Below are positions 42,011 to 50,747 of a stretch of 64,000 nt of DNA, one piece after another. Below the pieces are notes generated by a model. That model was not told the DNA's origin. It did not search any database and was given only the letters and a program-made list of their open reading frames with translations. Each line of letters opens with the position of its first letter. The stretch's first letter is position 1. Source of the stretch: Candidatus Omnitrophota bacterium (GTDB taxonomy: Bacteria > Omnitrophota > Gorgyraeia > Zapsychrales > Zapsychraceae); the NCBI GenBank assembly GCA_020632495.1, contig JACKFL010000005.1, positions 1,736,001 to 1,800,000 on the forward strand, written 5' to 3'. The position numbers and the translations under genes were made by a program.

Positions 42011-42490
42011 ATGCGGCGAATCATAACAGTTTTGGCTTTGACCCTGATCTTCTTTTTGGCTGAATATCTGTTGGTCACAGTGTTCGGCAAGGCTTTAATG
42101 CCGAACCTTATGCTGCTATTGATTGTCTTTCTGGATTTGTCGATGGGCATTCGCTATGCGTTGCTGGCCGCGTTCCTGGGCGGCGGGATCCGTGACGCCT
42201 ACAGCACGCAATTTTTCGGCTTTCATATCCTGACACTGATGCTCACCGCGTACGTGACTACGATCCTAACACGGATAATCTATCAGAAGGGATCCTGGTG
42301 GTCCTTACTCCTGTTGATCTTTTGTATCAATTCAATCCTGCTGTTGTGTCAGGGGGCGCTGTCTTTGAACCTGAATTCATTTCCCGGTTTCATCCGAAAC
42401 ATTTATCTGCCCGAGATCCTCATGACCTTGTTGTTCGCCGGATTTGTTTTTAACTATCTGCGAAAATGCGTCTTAAAATTATACGAATAA
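42011..42490 (+). CDS. mreD: Rod-shape determining protein MreD
   Basis: The 159-residue protein has five to six membrane helices and the typical MreD pattern PNLMLLLIVFLDL and GGGIRDAYSTQFFGFH, in which polar residues lie in a helix-rich fold. MreD works with MreC and RodA in the elongasome. ATG 42011 follows AACAGGA. The gene overlaps mrdA by 25 bases. Confidence 0.88.
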   Translation: MRRIITVLALTLIFFLAEYLLVTVFGKALMPNLMLLLIVFLDLSMGIRYALLAAFLGGGIRDAYSTQFFGFHILTLMLTAYVTTILTRIIYQKGSWWSLLLLIFCINSILLLCQGALSLNLNSFPGFIRNIYLPEILMTLLFAGFVFNYLRKCVLKLYE

Positions 42491-44181
42491 TTGTGGTGCT
42501 CGCCTTTGTGCTGATCGCTCTGGACCTGATCTATGTTCAGGCGATTAAGGGCAAATATTACTTTGAACTGAGCACCAACAACCGTATCCGTGTCGTGCCG
42601 CTGGAAGGTAAGCGGGGGCGCATCTATGACCGCAACGGCACGGTCCTCGCCGAGAATCGCGTCGCATACAATGTAACCATAACTCCGCAGGCCATCGAGG
42701 ATCAAGATGAGCTGTTCGCCTTTCTCAGTGAATCGCTGGGTGTCAGCCGCGACCTGTTGACGCGCCGGTACCGGCGTAAGAAGCACACCCCGTTCGCACC
42801 CGTAGTTGTGGCTGAAGATATCGAGCGCGAAAAGGCTATTGTGATTGAAGAAAACCGCTTCCGGTTTCCCAGTCTGCTGGTTGAGGAAGGTTTTAAACGG
42901 GTCTATCCTAACGGCGAAAACAGTGCGCACATATTGGGCTATGTCGGGAAGGTCAATCAGGCTCTGATGCAGCGCTACAAGAAGTACGGCTATTCTCCGT
43001 TGAGTGACGTCGGCAAGTCGGGCGTGGAGGAATTCTATGATTTAAATTTGCGGGGCGAGGCCGGAGGATACCAAATCGAGGTCAACAGTCGCGGACAGCA
43101 GGTTCGGCTGCTGAGCATCCGGGAGCCGACACGCGGCGGAGATATTATGCTGACCATCGACAGCCGGATCCAGGCCGCGGCCATGGATGTGATGGAAGAC
43201 ACGCCCGGTGCGGTGATCGTGATGGATTCCGCGAACGGCGAAGTGCTCGGGCTGGCCAGCTTTCCCGATTTTGATCCGAATGCGCTGGTGGATCCGAAGC
43301 GGGCCAAAGAGGCGGGGGGATTGTTCAGTGATCCGCTGGCGCCGTTGATTAATCGTGCCGTGAGTGCCCGTTTTCCGCCGGGGTCGGTGTTTAAGATACC
43401 GGTGGCGATATGCGCGCTGGACACCGGTAAAATCACCCAGAAGACGACGTTCCATTGCCCCGGATACCACCAGGTCGGCGGCATTCGCTTCGGTTGCACT
43501 TATCCGCATGGCGACCAGAATCTCATCGAGGCCATCGCGCACTCATGTAACGTCTACTTTTATCGTCTCGGACTATTGCTGGGGGCCGATCTATTGCACG
43601 AGTATGCCGATAAATTCGGTCTGGGGAGAAAGACGCACATTGACCTGCCTTACGAACGCAGCGGGCGGATTCCCAACCGTACTCAGGGAATCCTCTCGCG
43701 CCGCCGGCCGTGGTACACCGGAGACACGCTGAACTTTGTGATCGGCCAAGGCGACGTCCTGACCACGCCGTTGCAATTGGTGCGCATGATGGCCACCGTT
43801 TCCCGCGACGGTGTGGAGGTGGCCCCGCATATCATCAAGGCGATCGGCGGTGTTGCCCTGACCAAGTATGATTACACCCGGGACGTCAAGATACCCAAGG
43901 AAATATTTGAGAAGACCAAGCTGGGACTGAGGGCCACCGTGACCGACTATACGGGGACCGCTCATGAATTGGATAATGACGAGCTCTTTGTCGCGGGAAA
44001 AACCGGTACGGCGCAATCTTCGCCGCACAAAGAACATCACGCGTGGTTTGTGGGATACGCCCAAGGCAGGGAGAAGAGCGTGGCGTTCTGTGTCTTTTTG
44101 GAGCATGGCGGGTCGTCACATAACGCCGTGCGTTTGGCCCGGGAACTGATGCTGCGGCTCAACCGTGAGGGATTAATCTGA
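42466..44181 (+). CDS. mrdA: Penicillin-binding protein 2
   Basis: The 571-residue class B transpeptidase cross-links peptidoglycan during elongation and pairs with RodA. After an N-terminal membrane helix (about residues 4-22) comes the dimerisation domain with GKRGRIYDRNGTVLAEN. The transpeptidase domain has Ser307 in PPGSVFK (SxxK), SCN in IAHSCNVYFY, and Lys512-Thr-Gly in VAGKTGTAQ. Length is slightly short for PBP2. It overlaps mreD by 25 bases and rodA by one. Confidence 0.95.
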   Translation: MRLKIIRIIVVLAFVLIALDLIYVQAIKGKYYFELSTNNRIRVVPLEGKRGRIYDRNGTVLAENRVAYNVTITPQAIEDQDELFAFLSESLGVSRDLLTRRYRRKKHTPFAPVVVAEDIEREKAIVIEENRFRFPSLLVEEGFKRVYPNGENSAHILGYVGKVNQALMQRYKKYGYSPLSDVGKSGVEEFYDLNLRGEAGGYQIEVNSRGQQVRLLSIREPTRGGDIMLTIDSRIQAAAMDVMEDTPGAVIVMDSANGEVLGLASFPDFDPNALVDPKRAKEAGGLFSDPLAPLINRAVSARFPPGSVFKIPVAICALDTGKITQKTTFHCPGYHQVGGIRFGCTYPHGDQNLIEAIAHSCNVYFYRLGLLLGADLLHEYADKFGLGRKTHIDLPYERSGRIPNRTQGILSRRRPWYTGDTLNFVIGQGDVLTTPLQLVRMMATVSRDGVEVAPHIIKAIGGVALTKYDYTRDVKIPKEIFEKTKLGLRATVTDYTGTAHELDNDELFVAGKTGTAQSSPHKEHHAWFVGYAQGREKSVAFCVFLEHGGSSHNAVRLARELMLRLNREGLI

Positions 44182-45287
44182 TGCAGCGTGACCTGGATAA
44201 GAAAATATGGTTCTTTACAGTGGCGATCATGGCCGTCGGCTTGGTCGCTCTGTACAGCGCCACGTACGACAACGTCCGGGTTACGCAAAAGATTTTCTAC
44301 GATCAGTTGCTTTGCGCCGGCTTGGGCATCGCGATTATGTATGTGTTGGGAAAGGTGGACTACCGCCGATTTTACGATATCGCCTACGGGTTTTATATTC
44401 TGAATGTGATCCTGCTTTTACTGGTCCTGGTTATGGGACGCCACGCGCTGGGCGCCACGCGGTGGATTCAATTCGGAGGGATCAGTTTTCAGCCTTCGGA
44501 GCTTGCTAAATTGGCGTTGATCCTCGCACTGGGCCGGTACTTCAGCAACCTGAAGCCCATGCTCTCTTTCGGATTCAGGTCCAAGGCGCAATCCGTATTC
44601 TCTCATTTTCTATGGCCGCTGGGATTGACCGTCTTTATGATGTTGCTGATTTTCAAGCAACCGGATTTGGGAACATCGCTGCTCCTGTTGGGGATGTTTG
44701 TTGTCATGGTGTTTGTGAGCGGCATTGACTACAAGATCATCGCAGCCTTTTTGGGGCTCGGGATGGTTTTGTCGCCATTCGCGTGGTTGATCCTCAAGGA
44801 CTACCAAAAGGACCGGCTGCTAGTTTTCCTCAATCCCAACATCGATCCGCTCGGAGCGGGGTATACGATCATCCAGTCCAAGATTGCCATCGGATCGGGC
44901 CAATTGTTCGGTAAGGGATGGCTGGCCGGCACCCAGAATCAGCTGAACTTTTTGCCGGAGCGGCATACCGATTTTATTTTCTCGGTGATCGGCGAGGAGT
45001 GGGGGCTGGTGGGTACGATCTTTATGCTGATCCTCTACTTTGCGTTGATCATGACCAGTATGCAAGTGGCCAGTCAGGTCAAAGACCGTTTCGGCACCAT
45101 CGTGACTGTGGGGATCGTCTCGATTTTTACCCTCCAGGTAGTCATTAACATCGGAATGGTTATGGGCATGTTTCCGATTGTGGGTCTGACTCTACCGTTT
45201 GTCAGCTACGGCCGGTCCTCCTTCCTTGTCTTTGCTGTGATGATGGGGTTCCTGCTGAATCTGAGCAAGAAACGGACCGTATTTTGA
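44181..45287 (+). CDS. rodA: Peptidoglycan polymerase RodA (SEDS family)
   Basis: The 368-residue protein is the SEDS glycosyltransferase of the elongasome, which polymerises lipid II. About ten membrane helices are present. Typical blocks are GATRWIQFGGISFQPSELAK, KQPDLGTSLLLL, GAGYTIIQSKIAIGSGQLFG, LPERHTDFIFSVIGEEWGL and LPFVSYGRSS. The catalytic Asp is expected in the HTDFIFSVIGEEWG loop region. It is the last gene of the mre operon. Confidence 0.96.
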   Translation: MQRDLDKKIWFFTVAIMAVGLVALYSATYDNVRVTQKIFYDQLLCAGLGIAIMYVLGKVDYRRFYDIAYGFYILNVILLLLVLVMGRHALGATRWIQFGGISFQPSELAKLALILALGRYFSNLKPMLSFGFRSKAQSVFSHFLWPLGLTVFMMLLIFKQPDLGTSLLLLGMFVVMVFVSGIDYKIIAAFLGLGMVLSPFAWLILKDYQKDRLLVFLNPNIDPLGAGYTIIQSKIAIGSGQLFGKGWLAGTQNQLNFLPERHTDFIFSVIGEEWGLVGTIFMLILYFALIMTSMQVASQVKDRFGTIVTVGIVSIFTLQVVINIGMVMGMFPIVGLTLPFVSYGRSSFLVFAVMMGFLLNLSKKRTVF

Positions 45288-45299
45288 ACGGTTCAGGCA

Positions 45300-45329
45300 T
45301 TGTTAATGTGACTAATTGTATTGTATACT
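45300..45329 (+). promoter_or_regulatory. Promoter at the start of the pilus locus
   Basis: TTGTTA (45300-45305), 18 bases, TATACT (45324-45329), placed between rodA and the MshEN gene. A TAGAAT (45342-45347) further on may be a second -10 box. Confidence 0.55.
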
Positions 45330-45393
45330 CAACCTATCTGGTGTAGAATCCTACTACCATAGCGATAACTTGCCTCTAAGAGGGCCTGCTGCC

Positions 45394-45843
45394 ATGAAAC
45401 ACTTCAAACGAGCCTCCAATAAACCGCTGGGTGAACTCCTGATTGAACGCGGCGTTATCAACCACGAGCAACTGAACCTGGGAATCGAGAAGCAAAAAGA
45501 TATCGGCGGTCTCCTGGGGGAGGTCCTGGTGGAACTGGGTTTTGCCTCCGAAAGGGACATCGCCCAGGCCCTGACGTCCCAGTACGGTTTTCCGTATTTA
45601 CCGTTGGCGAACTACGAAATCGACGAGGATGTTATTAAAACCGTCCCGGAAAATGTTTGCCGACAATTCTGCCTAATTCCCATCGATAAAATTGGCAAAA
45701 GTCTGACGCTTGCCATGTCAAATCCTCTGAATTATCAGGCTGCCGAAGATGTCGAACTGATTACCGGCTGCACCGTGCAAACATTCGTGAGCACGGCAAC
45801 AGAAGTCAAAGAATCGATCGATAAGTACTACACTTCTAACTAA
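45394..45843 (+). CDS. Stand-alone MshEN domain protein, likely cyclic di-GMP sensor of the pilus
   Basis: The 149-residue protein consists of an MshEN domain only, the domain that usually forms the N-terminus of PilB/GspE ATPases. It has two 24-residue motifs separated by exactly five residues (KDIGG), as in MshE, where both bind cyclic di-GMP. Motif 1 begins PLGELLIERG, motif 2 LLGEVLVELG, and both keep the two Gly, the hydrophobic positions and the final Gln. Only the first Arg of the motif is missing (Pro and Leu instead). ATG 45394 is chosen; the frame is open upstream but without homology. The gene ends one base into the start of the first PilB gene, so it is co-expressed with the motor. 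Confidence 0.85.
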   Translation: MKHFKRASNKPLGELLIERGVINHEQLNLGIEKQKDIGGLLGEVLVELGFASERDIAQALTSQYGFPYLPLANYEIDEDVIKTVPENVCRQFCLIPIDKIGKSLTLAMSNPLNYQAAEDVELITGCTVQTFVSTATEVKESIDKYYTSN

Positions 45844-47606
45844 TGGATTCTCTAAAGGATCGTCTAAAACAAATTCTGCTGCGGGACAATCTGATTTCCG
45901 CAAGTGATTTGGATGCCGCCCTGGAAGAGCAGCAGCAGACCGGCGAGGAATTAAGCAAGATTCTGGTCCGGGCCAATCTCATCGACCGCGAGATTCTCGC
46001 GCAAGTCCTCAGTGAAAGCCTGGCGATGCCGATTATCAACGTGCTGCGGCTGAAGGTTTTCAATGAGGTGCTGGGACTGGTCCCGCAGGAGCTTGCCGTC
46101 CGTTACAAGATCCTGCCGATTTCACTTATAGGCGAGCATTTGACGCTCGCGATGGCCGATCCGCTGAATATCTTTATTATCGACAACGTCAAGGCCCTGA
46201 CCGGGTATACCATCAATCCCATCATCGGCCGCGAACAGGATATCGAACAGGCCATCGAGCAGTATTACGCGGAGGCTCCCAAGCCGGAGCAAGCCGCGGC
46301 GGAAGAAGTCGCCTCCGAGACCTTCGCGGATATCATGAAGGACATCCAGGATACTGAAGAAGAGCTGGAACTCATGCAGGAGGCCGGGGTGGCGGCCAGC
46401 GGTGTCGAAGAGATCAGCGAAGAAGCGCCCATTATCCGTCTGACGGATACGATCATTCAGCAATCGGTCCTGGCCAAGGCCAGTGACGTTTTTATCGAAC
46501 CGATGGAGAAATGCGTCCGGATCCGGTACCGCATCGACGGAGTCATCCGGGAAATCGATCGGTTGGCCAAGGTGCTGCATTTTCCGATCATCTCGCGCAT
46601 TAAGGTCGTCTGCAATCTGGATATCTCCGAACACCGTTTGCCGCAGGACGGCCGTTTTAAAACGATTATTTCGGGCAACAAAGAGGTGGACTTTCGCGTC
46701 AATGTATTGCCGACCGCCTTCGGCGAAAAGATCGTGCTGCGCGTCCTGGATCAGGACGGGACGGTCCTGGATGTGGGTAAGCTCGGATTTGAAGACTTGG
46801 CGCTACAGCGAATTCAGGATTGTGCGGTCAAGCCGCACGGAATGATTCTGACCTGTGGTCCGACCGGAAGTGGGAAAACCACCACGCTCTATTCGATACT
46901 TAAATATGTCGACTCCCCGGAGAAGAATATCGTTACGGTAGAGGATCCGGTGGAGTACCAGATGCCTACGATCAATCAGGTGAACGTTAAGCCCCAGATG
47001 GGTCTAACGTTCACGTCGAGTTTGCGCTCCATTCTGCGGCAGGACCCGGACATAATCCTTATCGGGGAAATCCGTGATTCCGAGACGCTTGATATCGCCG
47101 TCAAGGCGGCCTTGACGGGACACCTAGTCTTGAGTTCCCTGCACACCACCACGGCCGCCGGTTCCATCGTGCGGATGATGAATATGGGGATCGAGCCGTT
47201 TTTGATTTGCTCATCTGTCCTGGCGATCATCGCCCAGCGTCTGTTGCGCCGTGTTTGTCCGGCTTGCAAGGAGGCCTATGAGGTCGAACCCACCGTTGCC
47301 GAAAAGGTTGGGTTGGCCCGGTTGTATCCGGGGCAAAAGCTCGAGCTGTACCGGGGTAAGGGCTGCAAGAAATGTTTCAAGACCGGTTACAGCGGACGGG
47401 TGGGCATCACCGAGGTCCTCATCCTGAGTCCGCAAATCCGTGAGAAGATCCTCAACCGGGAAGGGGAAATGAAAGTCAAAGATCAAGCCCGCCGCGAAGG
47501 GATGAAAACCATGCGGGAAGACGGATTGGCCAAGGCGATGCAGGGGCTCACCACCTTGGAAGAAGTCCTGCGGATCACCGCCCCCGATGAGGCCATCCGC
47601 GACTAG
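45843..47606 (+). CDS. pilB: PilB/GspE-type type IV pilus assembly ATPase, copy 1
   Basis: The 587-residue hexameric ATPase drives pilus extension from the cytoplasm. An N-terminal MshEN domain (about residues 1-140) is followed by the N2 domain and the RecA-like domain. Walker A is GPTGSGKTTTLYSILK near residue 340, the Asp box and Walker B are LRQDPDIILIGEIRDSETL, and the His box is LSSLHTTTAAG. A zinc tetracysteine is present: CPACKEA ... GCKKCFKTGYSGR. In the MshEN domain all four motif Gly residues are replaced (Lys, Asn, Ser, Asn), so it should not bind cyclic di-GMP. It starts one base before the MshEN gene's end. Confidence 0.93.
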   Translation: MDSLKDRLKQILLRDNLISASDLDAALEEQQQTGEELSKILVRANLIDREILAQVLSESLAMPIINVLRLKVFNEVLGLVPQELAVRYKILPISLIGEHLTLAMADPLNIFIIDNVKALTGYTINPIIGREQDIEQAIEQYYAEAPKPEQAAAEEVASETFADIMKDIQDTEEELELMQEAGVAASGVEEISEEAPIIRLTDTIIQQSVLAKASDVFIEPMEKCVRIRYRIDGVIREIDRLAKVLHFPIISRIKVVCNLDISEHRLPQDGRFKTIISGNKEVDFRVNVLPTAFGEKIVLRVLDQDGTVLDVGKLGFEDLALQRIQDCAVKPHGMILTCGPTGSGKTTTLYSILKYVDSPEKNIVTVEDPVEYQMPTINQVNVKPQMGLTFTSSLRSILRQDPDIILIGEIRDSETLDIAVKAALTGHLVLSSLHTTTAAGSIVRMMNMGIEPFLICSSVLAIIAQRLLRRVCPACKEAYEVEPTVAEKVGLARLYPGQKLELYRGKGCKKCFKTGYSGRVGITEVLILSPQIREKILNREGEMKVKDQARREGMKTMREDGLAKAMQGLTTLEEVLRITAPDEAIRD

Positions 47607-47608
47607 AT

Positions 47609-49321
47609 ATGTCTATGACGCTCAAAGATAAAATTATCAAATCGCTGATCGATACCAAGAAGGTCAGGAAAGAGGACATCGAGGACGCGATGATCCTGCA
47701 GAAACGCAAGGGGATCAGTCTGGAAAAGGCCCTGGTCGAGAAAGGTCTTATCAAGGAAAAGGACCTGCTTGTTCTGCTGGTGCGCGAGCTGAACATCCCG
47801 TTCATCAATCTTTCAAAGTACAAGATTGATCCGTCTCTGCAGGAAATCATTCCCGAACGTGTCGCCCGCCAATATCAAATCGTGCCGCTTTCGTTGCTGG
47901 ATCAAAATCTTACCGTAGCGGTTTCGGATCCCCTGAACGTGTTTATGGTGGATGACCTCAAGAACATTACGGGGCTGGAAGTCGAAATCGTCATGAGTAC
48001 CCATGACGAGATTATGAAGGTTATTGACGCGTACTACGGCGTCAATACGGATTCCACTTCCGTCACGGATATCAGCAAAGATATCGATGTTGAGAATTTC
48101 GAGATCGTTTCGGAGCAGGATGGAGGGGAGGACCTCGACAGTTCCGTCGATGAGAGTGAAAAGGCGCCAATTATCCGCATGGTCAACCTGATCGTAAAGG
48201 AAGCCATCAAACAGCGGGCCTCGGATATTCATATGGAGCCCAAGTTGAGCAGTATGAAGGTGCGTTACCGTATTGACGGGGTTCTCAATCAAATCCTGGA
48301 AATCCCCAAAGAAAATATGAACGCGGTGATCGTCAGAATCAAGATCATGTCCCGCCTTGATATCACCTTGGCGCATGTGCCGCAGGACGGTCGTTTCAAA
48401 TTGAAGATTGCCAATAAGGAAGTCGACTTCCGTGTCTCGGTCCTGCCGACCACATTCGGCGAGAAGATCGTTATGCGGGTACTGGATAAGGGGAGTCTCA
48501 GCGTGGGACTGCCGGGATTGGGTTTCAATGAACAAGCCCTGGAGATATTGGAGGCGGCTACGGTCAAGCCGTTCGGGATGATGCTGGTGACCGGGCCGAC
48601 CGGGAGCGGGAAATCGACAACCCTGTATTCGCTGATCAGTAAACTCAACACTATTGATAAAAACGTCATTACCGTCGAGGACCCTGTCGAATATCTCATT
48701 GAAGGGCTTACGCAAATTCAAGCGCGGCCGGAGATCGGGCTGTCGTTTGCCGAAGGCCTGCGGGCGATCCTGCGGCAGAGTCCGGACGTGGTCATGGTGG
48801 GGGAAATCCGGGACGGGATCACCGCGGATATTGCCATCAAGGCGTCGCTCACGGGGCAATTGGTTTTTTCCACTCTGCACACCAATGACGCGGCCAGCGC
48901 CTTGACCCGTTTGGTGGATATGGACGTAGAGCCGTTTCTGGTGGCGTCCAGTCTCTTCTTGATCAGCGCGCAGCGACTGTGTCGCCGAATCTGTACGAAA
49001 TGCAAAGAGCCCATCAAGACGCCGAATCAGCTTCTGGATGATATGGGTGTCAAGCTGCCGGCAGGCGCGGAATTTTTTATGGGCAAGGGATGCGACCATT
49101 GCCGGCAGACCGGCTACCAGGGGCGGATGGGAATCACGGAGTTGCTGGAGGTCGATGATGATATCCGCACGCTCCTGCTGCGGGGAGAGTCGTCCGATAC
49201 TATTAAAGAATACGCCCGCAAGGAAAAGGGGATGCGCACCCTGTTTGAAGATGCCATGGACAAGTGCCTGAGCGGGTTAACCAGCCTGGACGAAGTGCTG
49301 CGTGTAACAGCCTCGGATTAA
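47609..49321 (+). CDS. pilB: PilB/GspE-type type IV pilus assembly ATPase, copy 2
   Basis: The 570-residue protein has the same domain order as copy 1. Walker A is GPTGSGKSTTLYSLI, Walker B region RQSPDVVMVGEIRDG, His box STLHTNDAASAL, and tetracysteine CTKCKEP ... GCDHCRQTGYQGR. Its MshEN part keeps one of four motif Gly (VEKG). It starts two bases after copy 1. The two ATPases may form a mixed motor, or serve different pili or a type II-like secretion. A shorter retraction ATPase (PilT) is not present in the window. Confidence 0.93.
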   Translation: MSMTLKDKIIKSLIDTKKVRKEDIEDAMILQKRKGISLEKALVEKGLIKEKDLLVLLVRELNIPFINLSKYKIDPSLQEIIPERVARQYQIVPLSLLDQNLTVAVSDPLNVFMVDDLKNITGLEVEIVMSTHDEIMKVIDAYYGVNTDSTSVTDISKDIDVENFEIVSEQDGGEDLDSSVDESEKAPIIRMVNLIVKEAIKQRASDIHMEPKLSSMKVRYRIDGVLNQILEIPKENMNAVIVRIKIMSRLDITLAHVPQDGRFKLKIANKEVDFRVSVLPTTFGEKIVMRVLDKGSLSVGLPGLGFNEQALEILEAATVKPFGMMLVTGPTGSGKSTTLYSLISKLNTIDKNVITVEDPVEYLIEGLTQIQARPEIGLSFAEGLRAILRQSPDVVMVGEIRDGITADIAIKASLTGQLVFSTLHTNDAASALTRLVDMDVEPFLVASSLFLISAQRLCRRICTKCKEPIKTPNQLLDDMGVKLPAGAEFFMGKGCDHCRQTGYQGRMGITELLEVDDDIRTLLLRGESSDTIKEYARKEKGMRTLFEDAMDKCLSGLTSLDEVLRVTASD

Positions 49322-49440
49322 TTCACTTTCGTTGTTTGAGGTGAATAAATACATGCTAAAATAAATCTGTTTGGCGGGGCTGGTTTTGCCGGGACTCCCA
49401 GGCTTGGGATAAAAAACTTTTTGAAAATCTGAATGGCATA

Positions 49441-49468
49441 TTGCCAAACGGAAATCTCGTTTTATACT
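49441..49468 (+). promoter_or_regulatory. Promoter of pilC
   Basis: TTGCCA (49441-49446), a 16-base spacer, TATACT (49463-49468), in the 211-base gap between the second pilB and pilC. The upstream half of the gap holds a small hairpin (CCCA/TGGG around 49398-49410) followed by A/T-rich sequence, possibly a weak terminator. Confidence 0.65.
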
Positions 49469-49532
49469 TAATGAAGTGACACGTCCAGCCACCGCGCCGC
49501 GCACCATGTCCTCACGTTTAAGGTAAGATCTT

Positions 49533-50738
49533 ATGGCCACATTTAAATACGTCGCAAAAAATCAGGAATCCCGCAGCGTAACCGGAAAGATTGCTGCCGA
49601 CAATAAGGCCGCCGTCATTGAAGAGCTGCGTAAACGGAATCTGATCATTATTTCGATTAATGAAGTCAAGGATGCCGTTAAGAAGAAAGGTTCTTTCAGC
49701 AGTAAGAAAGTTAAGGCTGATGAGATCGTCATTTTTGCCCGGCAGTTGGCGACCATGGTTGAAGCCGGGATTCCGATCGTGCAGGGCCTGGACGCCCTGC
49801 AGGAACAGGTTGTCCAGCCCGCATTCAAAAAGACCCTTTCTACAATCACCGAAGACATATCCCACGGGAGCAGCCTGTCCGTAGCGTTTTCTAAGCATCC
49901 GGCCGTTTTCGACACGTTGTTCGTCAATATGGTCCGGGTCGGGGAGACGGGTGGGGTCCTGGCCCAGGTGTTGGACCGGATCGCGATGTACATGGAGAAG
50001 ACCTTGCGCCTGCGTCGCAAAGTCAAGGCCGCCCTCATCTATCCGGCTGTAGTCGTCTCGATGGCCGTCATTATTACTATCGTACTGTTGGTCAAGGTCG
50101 TTCCGACCTTCGCCGAGATCTATGAGTCCTTCGATTCCGAACTGCCGGCCATGACCCAGATGCTCATCACCGTCAGTAATATCTTGCAGCATTATCTGCT
50201 GTACGTGGTGGGCGGATTTATGCTGATCGGATTCCTGCTCCGGCAGTGGCACAAGACCAAGCGCGGGGCGATTGTGATCGATGGCGCTCTGCTGAAGCTT
50301 CCTATTTTTGGTGACTTGTTGCGAAAGGTCGCCATATCACGTTTCAGCCGGACTCTCGCCACTCTGGTCCAGAGCGGGGTGCCGATTCTCGAATCTCTGG
50401 ATATTGTCGGCAAGACGATCGGGAACAAGGTCCTTGAAATGACCGTGGATGATGTCAAGAACAACGTCCGCAGCGGTGAGAGTATCGCGCCGCCGCTGGC
50501 GAAAAGCGGTGTTTTTCCTCCGATGGTTACCCGCATGATTTCGATCGGGGAGAAATCGGGTCAGCTTGAAAAGATGTTGTTAAAGATATCCGAGTTTTAT
50601 GATGACCAGGTGGACGCGGCGGTGGACGGATTGACCAGTATCATCGAACCGTTAATTATTGGGGTGCTCGGGATCGTTATCGGCTTCATCGTGGTCGCCC
50701 TCTTCATGCCGATCATGAATATCACCCAAATCATTTAG
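49533..50738 (+). CDS. pilC: Type IV pilus inner-membrane platform protein PilC
   Basis: The 401-residue protein is the PilC/GspF platform on which the ATPase acts. It has two T2SSF domains, each with a helical cytoplasmic part and hydrophobic segments. Typical blocks are VIFARQLATMVEAGIPIVQG and LDALQEQ in the first domain, KVKAALIYPAVVVSMAV, and FSRTLATLVQSGVPILESLD in the second, ending in a membrane helix with FMPIMNI. Length is normal. AAGGTAAGATCTTATG gives a moderate ribosome binding site. Confidence 0.95.
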   Translation: MATFKYVAKNQESRSVTGKIAADNKAAVIEELRKRNLIIISINEVKDAVKKKGSFSSKKVKADEIVIFARQLATMVEAGIPIVQGLDALQEQVVQPAFKKTLSTITEDISHGSSLSVAFSKHPAVFDTLFVNMVRVGETGGVLAQVLDRIAMYMEKTLRLRRKVKAALIYPAVVVSMAVIITIVLLVKVVPTFAEIYESFDSELPAMTQMLITVSNILQHYLLYVVGGFMLIGFLLRQWHKTKRGAIVIDGALLKLPIFGDLLRKVAISRFSRTLATLVQSGVPILESLDIVGKTIGNKVLEMTVDDVKNNVRSGESIAPPLAKSGVFPPMVTRMISIGEKSGQLEKMLLKISEFYDDQVDAAVDGLTSIIEPLIIGVLGIVIGFIVVALFMPIMNITQII

Positions 50739-50747
50739 GAATTTCTG

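Noticed and set aside
47813..49099. 428-codon open frame on the minus strand opposite the second pilB
   Set aside because: It mirrors the codon pattern of pilB, has no ribosome binding site and no recognisable motif; a shadow frame of a conserved gene.
49388..49432. Hairpin after the second pilB as an intrinsic terminator
   Set aside because: Stem of only four to five pairs and no direct T-run; mentioned only as a weak possibility.
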